A stretch of DNA of 64,000 nucleotides from positions 3,968,001 to 4,032,000 of the forward strand of contig OW051496.1 in assembly GCA_932521035.1 (NCBI GenBank). Reading direction: 5' to 3'. Origin of the DNA: Oscheius dolichura. Lineage: Eukaryota > Nematoda > Chromadorea > Rhabditida > Rhabditidae. Position numbers and translations under genes: made by a program. The notes under the pieces are model-generated. The model ran no database searches. It was not told where the DNA came from and worked only from the letters and a program-made list of their open reading frames with translations. Positions 57,291 through 64,000 of the stretch are shown piece by piece; the first letter of the stretch is position 1, and each line of letters begins with the position of its first letter.

Positions 57291-58720
57291 ATGCTTTTGC
57301 TCTTCTTCCTACCCTCTGTTATAGGTAAGCGCCGGCCCTTTTCCCTATCAGAAATCTCTTAAGCCAGAGGTCCGCCAGGCATCCTTCCCCCGTTGACATT
57401 TATAGCCGAGTCATGGTATCCCAGCAATCTGCCCACAGTTAAACCGCCGTGGAGACAGCCCGGCGTCGACATCAACCAGTTTCGAACCCTGGAATTCACG
57501 GACAATTCTGTTACGGCTCCCTTGGAGGACACATCGACGAAGCCGACGAAAATTCTGATTGATTTCCAAGAGGACAATATCACGGAGATGCTGACGAATT
57601 CAACGGAAGGAAGCGAGAAAAAGGGAGACAGTTCTCTGGAAGAGGGATCGGGAAGCGGGATTGTTGAAGTCAGGGCGGCGGAGAGCGGGGAGATGCTGAC
57701 AACTAGCGAGGAGACCAGGATAGATGAGGCGTCGACGACCAGCTCGAGGGAAGAGAAGAGCGACGAGACAACGGAAAAGACGACATCGACGATAAGCAGT
57801 CAGAATTCGACAGAACAAGAGGACCCATTCGATGGAGAAGGCGCCATATTCGATGTGACCGAGAGATCAAAGAAGAGAGGCGAGGGAGGAGTGGAGAAGA
57901 AGAAGAAAGGTATGGCTATCTATCGGAGGATACCGTAACCCTGTTCAGACTGTCCGGAGCTGATCTTCGTCATAGATTCCAGCGGGAATGTGGTCGCCCA
58001 GTACGAGAAGCAGAAAGACCTCGTCCGCTTTATTCTCCTCTCTTTAGGACATCAAAAACGAATGGTATGTTCCGGTCTTTTTCTCTATCATTACACCATC
58101 CTCTGTATGTTTTTTGGCGTAGATTATCGCGCTTTTTGTCTCAAACAACTTCCAGTTCTCATAGATCTTTCGATAAACCACGCAATCTCAAAAAATAAAG
58201 CAACATCTTGATATTTCAGCTCGGTCTGGTGACCTACGCCAGTCGACGGAAGCAGCGGTGGAACATCTCCCCGAATCACAATGTTACGCGGGAACAATAT
58301 CTGAAGAAATTGAAAAGTAGGCTCTGATTTATAGATAAAAAGAAGATTTTTTGTTTAGAGGCCCGATTCTTGGGAGGAGTGACCGCCACCGGGGCGATGT
58401 TGCAGTTCCTGGCCAGAGAGACAGCCGCCAGTCGGGCAGCCATCGTCCTCCTCACCGATGGTTTCTCCTTCGACGAAGTGGATGAACCAGCAGAACTATT
58501 GAGGTAGACAGATTTATTAGAGTCACAAAAAGACATATAGATCATCAAATTCTACACAACTCTACGTCACGGGTGACTATTTTCCCATTGTTAGGTTGGT
58601 GTCTTCCCTCCAGTTCTATTCTGTTTTAGACCTGTCCTCAATCAGATCACCGGCAGTCCGGACCATGTCTTCTTTGGTCACAAGTCTATCAGAAATCTTA
58701 TCGAATTGTTGAAATGTTAG
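57291..58720 (+). CDS. Secreted von Willebrand factor A-domain protein with Ser/Thr/Glu-rich stalk
   Basis: Seven exons (57291-57324, 57370-57910, 57950-58064, 58220-58316, 58359-58503, 58541-58594, 58630-58720) sum to 1077 bp, giving 358 residues. The signal peptide is MLLLFFLPSVIG. Residues 13-190 or so are a low-complexity, probably O-glycosylated and acidic region (EGSEKKGDSSLEEGSGSG, DEASTTSSREEKSDETTEKT). The vWA domain follows: CPELIFVIDSSGNVVAQY (MIDAS DxSxN in place of DxSxS), LGLVTYASRRKQRWN, GGVTATGAMLQFLA (the MIDAS threonine), and AAIVLLTDGFSFDEVDEP (MIDAS aspartate). It ends ELLKC, and that cysteine probably pairs with the one before PELIF. It resembles extracellular-matrix vWA proteins of nematodes; the partner is unknown. 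AATAAA lies at about 58748. Confidence 0.83.
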
Positions 58721-58803
58721 GGCGAGGGAGACAGACAGAGAGAAGCTAATAAATGTTATTTATCGTTACCCGTTAGAGACCAAATTGGAACAAGAGACCG
58801 TCC

Positions 58804-60114
58804 CTACCGGCAGAGAGCGTCGGCCAGCTCTTGGGAGACGACAAGGGCAGACAGTCCCTGGTAGGGGGCGGGCAGCTCGGGGCCATCCCTCCAACTAGTC
58901 CCGTCAAATATTTCAACCCTTCGGAGTTCTTCTCTTCCGTTATAGCCTCCAATTGAGTAGATCTCGTCGTTCAGGACGGCGGCCGCCGCCCCATCGCAGG
59001 TGTATCTCATTGGGGACAGTTCTTCCCAGGCAGGGGTCTCCTCCATGGGTCTGAGTCTTATAACGGATTGGAGGTAAGTCTCCCCGGTACAGCCAGCCAA
59101 TACTAAGACCCCGTCTCCCAAAGAGACCTGGGAATGTCCAGAGCGGGGAGTCGGCATCTCGGGCAGGCAGGACCATTCCCCTCTGTCAGGGTCGAGGGCT
59201 TCCACACTGCTCAGGAACTTCTTCTCGACGTTCCAGCCGCCACAGACGACGATCTTCCCGCAGAGACTGGCAGTCGCATTCAAGCGGGCCTCTTTCATCT
59301 CTCTAAATTCAATCTGTCCATTACAGTAATCCATCCTCTCTCACGGCATAATATTCCATTTCGGCTGGAAGAACCATAAATTCGGATTGTAGCGATGAAC
59401 AGTGGCCATGGCCTTCTGTCCATTCCAGCCACCGATGACCCAGATGCCCCCTTTCCACTCGAGACAACTATTAGCCACGTGAGATGACTTCTCCTTCATA
59501 TTTGCCAACTGGTTCCATTTCATATTCTTGTCCAATTTGAGCACCTTGTCCAACATGTAATTCCCGCCAAATATATAGATCTCTCCATTGAGATAGACGG
59601 CTCCTCCTCGGCCGATCTTATGCGGTAGTTCGACCGTTGCCGTCTTCCATTCATTATCGGCCAAGACTAACATCTGTCGGCCATTTCCTATCTTCCCAAT
59701 AAGGACAATCTAGGATGAGTTCAGTACTTCAAAAATAAAAAAGTCTTACCGTTTCCTTGACCTCTTCCTTCGTTGTCAGACCCTCGTCTGTTTTCTCCTC
59801 CTCTCCCTGTTGTTCTTCTTCTGCTATCAGTTCGTGTGTGTCCTCCACAGCCGTCCAATCTGAATGGCTATGAAATAGACGTGAATTTCACGCTTACCGG
59901 ATCCCAACTGATCGGATATACTACTCAGTCTAGTCGCTAAAAGAGGATATACATTAAAGAGGAGGGGAAAGGGGCTACCTGTTTGTCTCTCTTCAAGGAG
60001 TCTCACCTTCTCTTCCAGTTCTTCTTTTTCTCTTTGTAATTTGTCGATAAAGGCCTTCTGTTCAATGGCAATTGCCTGTGCTTCATACATTTGCATTAGG
60101 GGGTCGTCATCCAT
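58804..60114 (-). CDS. Coiled-coil plus kelch-repeat protein (kelch F)
   Basis: Five exons (59979-60114, 59898-59936, 59753-59859, 59345-59709, 58804-59302) total 1146 bp, giving 381 residues. Exon sizes 136 and 39 equal those of kelch A and D. The start MDDDPLMQMYEAQAIAIEQK follows an ACTACAG nine bases upstream. The coiled coil (REKEELEEKVRLLEERQT) is followed by an acidic linker (HELIAEEEQQGEEEKTDEG) in place of the two middle coil exons of kelch C and D. The phase-0 junction ET then leads to IVLIGKIGNGRQ. Kelch elements: GGAVYLNGEIYIFGG, CLEWKGGIWVIGGWNG, KIVVCGGWN, SVEALDPDRGEW, EIYSIGGYNG, and ELADALCR at the end. Higher GC and no AATAAA seen close to the stop. It is convergent with the vWA gene, only 83 bp away. 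Confidence 0.83.
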
Positions 60115-60119
60115 GACGG

Positions 60120-60500
60120 AATACTGTAGTTAGGGAGCTAGGGGAAAGGAAGAGGGTGTAGCTAAAGGGAAAGGAAAGGGAAAAAAGCAGTGACTAGCAA
60201 CTGATAAAAGGGGGACTAGATAAGGGAGGAGGAACTCTCGCAGCGAAAAAGAGAGGGCGCTGTCAGAAGCTGCGGCTGTTGAATTTCTCACTGGTCAGGC
60301 GATCGGTAAACGCCACCGCGGTGGTGCCACGTGCCTTACTCGACGGTTGATGGCGAACAGCTGTGCCTTTTGAATTTCTCACCAGTGTGACTCTCGATAT
60401 TTCCGCCCTCACGTTATACAAACTGATCTGTTAGATTAATCTTATTATTTCAATTCCTGTGAACAAGAAAAATAAAATATAAAAAAATAACTGTAATTGT
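60120..60500. other. Spacer upstream of kelch F and downstream of the chemoreceptor gene
   Basis: No gene is supported. A pair of similar sequences (GAATTTCTCACTGGTCAGGC at 60280 and GAATTTCTCACCAGTGTGAC at 60372) form an approximate direct repeat of about 90 bp period. AATAAA-type sequences for the leftward receptor gene are expected here. Confidence 0.4.
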
Positions 60501-60503
60501 GAA

Positions 60504-62656
60504 CTACTCTGACCCGGGTGGGCGAAGCCTGCCAAGACTTTCAGACTTGAACAGGTTGCCAAAATGCCAGACGACCCACATACGGTACGGTCTGACGAAG
60601 AAGATGGAGATCATGGAGGAGAGGATGGGAATGAGTGATACGGCTAGGAATATGGAACACTCGAGGAAGGGATGGGTCCAGGTACTCGACTGGCTGGCGG
60701 TGAACATTATCACGGTTATGAGGAAGAGGACGGGCAGACCGGCCTGGCAGGTGAGGACTTTTAGGATCTCCTTCTGGATCTTGACGCCCTTCTGGGAGGT
60801 GGTCTGCTTCTTGAGATAGTTCAGGATGATTTTTCTCATTATGAAGAGGATACAGTAGAGGGGGATGAGGGTGACGGTCATGAGGACGAGATTGTAGACC
60901 ATCCGCCAGTCTCTAATATCCACGAAACCGTAGAGGATCTCATCTGAACCACAGTTAGACAGCCAGCGGCTTTTTTACCCCGTAGATCGTAACTCGTATA
61001 TATCTTGCTGACCTCTTCACTCAAATTAAATTCACTGTCCATTGTTCTCACTTTAGTTATCTGGATTTGGAAATTATTGAGAGGGGAAGGGTCTTACGAA
61101 GAAGATTATCCCCAAGAAGGAAGGAATAGAGACGAGACCGATGATGAGCATGAGATTGCAGCGGGAGGGCGGATTGTTCCGGATGACATAATAGCGATAG
61201 ATGAAGGAGACCAAGAGGGTGAGGAGGAAGTGGATAAAAGTGGCGAAGAAGACGGAAGTACTGAAGAGTATTATGTGAAAAGAGAGGGGAAGAACTCACC
61301 CGACAAAGCAGAACTCCCTCCCGACTGCTCTACAAAATCCCCTCGACGCGACAATAAACGTCCATTCGTAGCCGATTACCCTGAAAAGATGAATAAGTCA
61401 AAAAGAGAAAAAAGGAAGGCGGTCGAGGTGTATAGCTGGGAAGGGTTTGGGATTGCTCCCGGTTTGACTCGTCCGAGGACTTGTCCAATTTGAAGGATAA
61501 CCCAACTATGCCGGACCTGCCTATCCCAGTTGTTTCCCCGTCGCTTATATAAGAGCCTCCCGCCCGGATGCCGAGATTGTACACGGGCAGCCGCGGAAGA
61601 GACACAGACGCAAGGAGTCGCGCAATGTTGTGCAATACTCAAATATTGAAGAGCGCGACGGGAATTTCGTGTTTTGTTTCACCATGACCATAAGAATCAA
61701 GGAATCCCCTTTTAACAGTTGGGAATACTTGCAGGGGGAGTCAATATTGTACAAAGTTTGTCTAAGTTTGTCTAATCCTACCGTTCTCCCTGTTTTCTCA
61801 CCGGTGAAAGACGACAAAAAGCAAGCCTCTGAGGACCGTCAGTGGGTTATAATATAAAGATCAGGAATAAGAATATGTGCCTCGAAGGAATCCCACAATC
61901 TTCTGATATCCGTGACTTGTTTGTTAGAGGCTGTGGCCGAAGTTGTGCAATATTTCACAATAAGGAGGTAATAAAGAGGGAGAGAGGGAAAGATATGGTT
62001 AGTTACCAAACCAACAAAAAGCAAAAAATAGGCGGTCGAGTGGTGTGGCTGGGAGGGTTTGGGATTTCTCCCGGTTTTGGGATTGCTCCCGGTTTTGGGA
62101 TTTCTCCCGGTTTTGGGATTGCTCCCGGTTTTGGGATTTCTCCCGGTTTTGGGATTGCTCCCGGTTTTGGGATTTCTCCCGGTTTTGGGATCGTCTCCTT
62201 CTGAGGGGAGCCTCTCCCGGGTTGGACTCGTCCGAAGACTTGTCCCATTATAGTTGATAACCCAGCTACGCCGGACCTGCCTGTCCCAGTTGTTTCTCCA
62301 TCGCTTATATAAGCCCCTCCAGTTTGGCGGCCGAGGCGGGAGGCGGGGAACTCCCGAATCTCTCGCCTAGAGACCCAGACAGTGCACGAGGGAACCCCTT
62401 GTCACCTATTGATGCTTACTGTAAGTCAAAAGGAAACAAACCTCGGTACGAGTAATATCATCATGAGACTAGTGAGCATGTCATTACAAGCCGTGTTTAT
62501 CAACAATAGCCGGTAGACCTTGATGGTCGATGGACTCTGGGTGGTGATGAGGTAGAGGAGGAGGATATTGAAGGAGATGCCGACAATTCCGACGACGGAG
62601 TCGACCGCGATGAATATCGAACGCCAGTCAATTGCCGTCGTGTCGGTAGTGGACAT
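60504..62656 (-). CDS. Nematode serpentine chemoreceptor, srd-like
   Basis: A seven-TM receptor of the Srd/Str chemoreceptor superfamily, expected in sensory-neuron cilia. Exon 1 (62442-62656) starts MSTTDTTAIDWRS, with TTTCAG three bases upstream, and encodes TM1 (GIVGISFNILLLYLITT) and TM2 (RLLLINTACNDMLTSLMMIL). Exon 2 (61300-61380) encodes RVIGYEWTFIVASRG then CRAVGREFCFVG. A 39-bp intron leads to TM3 (TSVFFATFIHFLLTLLVSF) with IYRYYVIRNNPPSRC, the srd-type equivalent of DRY, and TM4 (LMLIIGLVSIPSFLGIIFF). An exon for loop 2 (MDSEFNLSEEVSKIYTS), TM5 (MVYNLVLMTVTLIPLYCILF), TM6 (LPVLFLITVIMFTASQ) and TM7 (IFLAVSLIPILSSMIS) with the conserved FFVRPYRMWVV tail complete it. The first intron (61381-62441) is unusually large because it contains repeat modules 3 and 4. 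The ligand is unknown. Confidence 0.8.
61418..62380 (+). repeat. Second pair of TATA-containing repeat modules (copies 3 and 4), inside a receptor intron
   Basis: Copy 3 (about 61418-61650) resembles copy 1 beyond the module: both end with CGGGCAGCCGCGGAAG and a later ACCATAAGAATC or GCCATAAGAATC segment. Copy 4 (about 62030-62380) resembles copy 2, including GAGGGGAGCCTCTCCCG and GCCCCTCCAGTTTGGCGGCC. Both have TATATAAG (61546; 62306) on the plus strand, antisense to the receptor gene. Copy 4 has seven minisatellite units (62055-62190), alternating ATTTCTCCCGG and ATTGCTCCCGG. The spacer between the copies, including GTTGTGCAA, is also related to that between copies 1 and 2. A duplicated block of about 0.9-1.0 kb is therefore inferred. 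Confidence 0.78.
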
Positions 62657-62659
62657 CAA

Positions 62660-63420
62660 CTGAAAGGGAAGAGTTCAAGAAGAGAGTACAGGAGATAAGA
62701 CCACAAGATCACTGGAGAGGTGATGTCAGCAAAGAGGGGAAATGAGGCAGCTCCAAATAGGGCAAAAGGGGGGAATGCCACGGATAGCGGAGATTACCTC
62801 ACCTAATGGTTGTTGGGACACCTTTTTGTACACAAGTGATTCATTTGACTGGGTTGAAGGCCCTGCTCCATAAGACCCGGCCCCAACCAAGCCATGGGAA
62901 AAAGGAAGAGACCATCTTTGAGAGAAATAGCTTGGTTCGGGGAAAAGGAGGCTTTTCTTGCTAACTTTCGAAAATTGGGATTCAATAACTGGGCAATTCA
63001 TTGGGAGGATAAAAGGGATCTGCTGATTACCAGCCGCTCATCTTCTCCGCCACCTCAATATATAATACGATTCTTTGAATGTTTTTGACCGAGAAGAGGA
63101 CAGGAGGACGGGCAGTCGATGGTCGCCAAAAGGGAAGGAGCACCCCTTGGCATTTCCTCACAAGGAAAAACGTCACGTGTACGAGGCGGATTAGACAAAT
63201 TAAAGGCCGAGCCCATTCAGGTGAAAGGATGAAATCGTCGTAAACAGAGATTGTGATGAGAAGAGGGAGATACCGCACGGACGAGCGACTCTGCCCGAGC
63301 AATCTCCTGTCCGACGGCGGTGCATCCCCGTCGACGGCTATCAGCTGACTGGCGAAGGGAGGAAATGAGCTCAGCCCGCTTTTTAGAAGCACAATAACAG
63401 TGGAAAAAAGGAAGGAGGAA
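62660..63420. other. Spacer between divergent genes; nothing supported
   Basis: Short frames only, without motifs. It is the likely shared 5' region of the chemoreceptor gene (-) and the partial gene at the right edge (+). Confidence 0.45.
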
Positions 63421-63426
63421 GTATAG

Positions 63427-64000
63427 AATGGAAAGACGAGAACGACGTGGATATCCAAAGCCGTCAGTCCTGGTCAAGCCGACAGGAAAAGGGACGCGCC
63501 GCCTGGTCGAATTCTGTCGAGTCGAAATGGCTTCTCCGCCAGTCAGTCTTCCTTGTGCTCTGCTGGCCGGCAGTCGCCTTCCTCATTTACCAGGTGGCCC
63601 TTTTCATTTCTTTCCTCAAATTTATTACTTTCCAATCAACCTAGACCCTCGCCGTGTCGAGGGTTGCCTTTTGTTCAAAATTTGGGGGGACTGGAGACGG
63701 TCACTGAGACAGCTGGGCGGGAATCCGCCTCTCCCGCAGCCTAACCTCTGACCCCCGGGTCAGAGAAGGTGTCTTGACCAGGTTTTCTGACAACGGAGTC
63801 TCCTCTTGTGCCCACAGCGGTGTTTGGAATAGCACAGAGGGACCCCGGCGTCGTGAAAGGAAACTGGAAGTGTTCTATCCCCCAGAAGGATTTTTTAGAC
63901 AAAAATTTGAAAATCAGCGAAATTTACCACTTTTCTTTGTAGCTTTTGCTGTTGTTTCTTTTATTTTCAGGGAAGCTGACGTCTGATGGCTGTGGCTGGA
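63427..64000 (+). CDS. Partial gene at window edge, possible single-pass membrane protein
   Basis: A probable exon (63427-63591, preceded by AGTATAG and followed by GTGGCC) reads EWKDENDVDIQSRQSWSSRQ, then a hydrophobic segment LLRQSVFLVLCWPAVAFLIY suited to a signal anchor. Downstream, an acceptor CCCACAG at 63819 precedes two possible frames (VFGIAQRDPGVVKGNWKCS or GVWNSTEGPRRRERKLEV). I could not decide which one joins. TTTTCAG at 63970 begins another possible exon at the edge. The start lies upstream or is not recognised, and the 3' end is outside. The family is unknown. Confidence 0.35.

Noticed and set aside
56895-62190. Regular short repeats as a CRISPR-like array
   Set aside because: Units are contiguous 18-mers without unique spacers, in a eukaryotic genome; this is a minisatellite.

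Overview
The window looks like nuclear DNA of a nematode. The supporting signs are dense short introns (mostly 33-60 bp, ending TTTCAG), splice-acceptor-like TTTCAG sequences a few bases before most start codons (as expected for spliced-leader trans-splicing), one gene pair with operon-like spacing, and nematode-type genes: a GLB-33-like receptor-globin chimera, an srd-like chemoreceptor, and UNC-97/PINCH. I cannot name the species. All gene models were assembled by hand from conserved motifs, splice sites and reading-frame closure.

Layout. 1.8-4.8 kb: Cys-loop anion channel (+). 5.4-13 kb: a coiled-coil/kelch gene (-) plus debris: a WDR35/IFT121 fragment, two related coding remnants, a palindromic tRNA-derived SINE and a fold-back element. 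13.4-16.1 kb: GLB-33-like 7TM receptor with a C-terminal globin-like domain (-). 16.1-21.7 kb: no supported gene. 21.7-28.5 kb: three head-to-tail kelch genes (+), the first of which appears to carry three GATA-type zinc fingers. 28.6-30.6 kb: UNC-97/PINCH (-). 30.6-40.9 kb: gene-poor, with several hairpin or MITE-like elements. 40.9-53.9 kb: compact gene-rich stretch: orphan RVxF protein (+), lipid phosphate phosphatase (-), orphan four-TM protein (+), DOT1-fold-like methyltransferase and second lipid phosphatase (-, possible operon), Integrator subunit 2 (+), Ly6-like GPI protein (+). 54.3-64 kb: kelch pseudogene (+), secreted vWA protein (+), another kelch gene (-), srd-like chemoreceptor (-), and the start of an unidentified membrane protein (+).

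The dominant theme is a local family of coiled-coil plus kelch proteins without BTB: five apparently intact members and one pseudogene. All share a phase-0 intron just before the first kelch strand (ILxxGG). The same intron joins the triple-GATA region to kelch repeats, which is the main argument that GATA and kelch are one 879-residue protein. A second theme is a TATA-containing module of about 200-350 bp, present in four copies: two upstream of the vWA gene and two inside an intron of the srd-like receptor.
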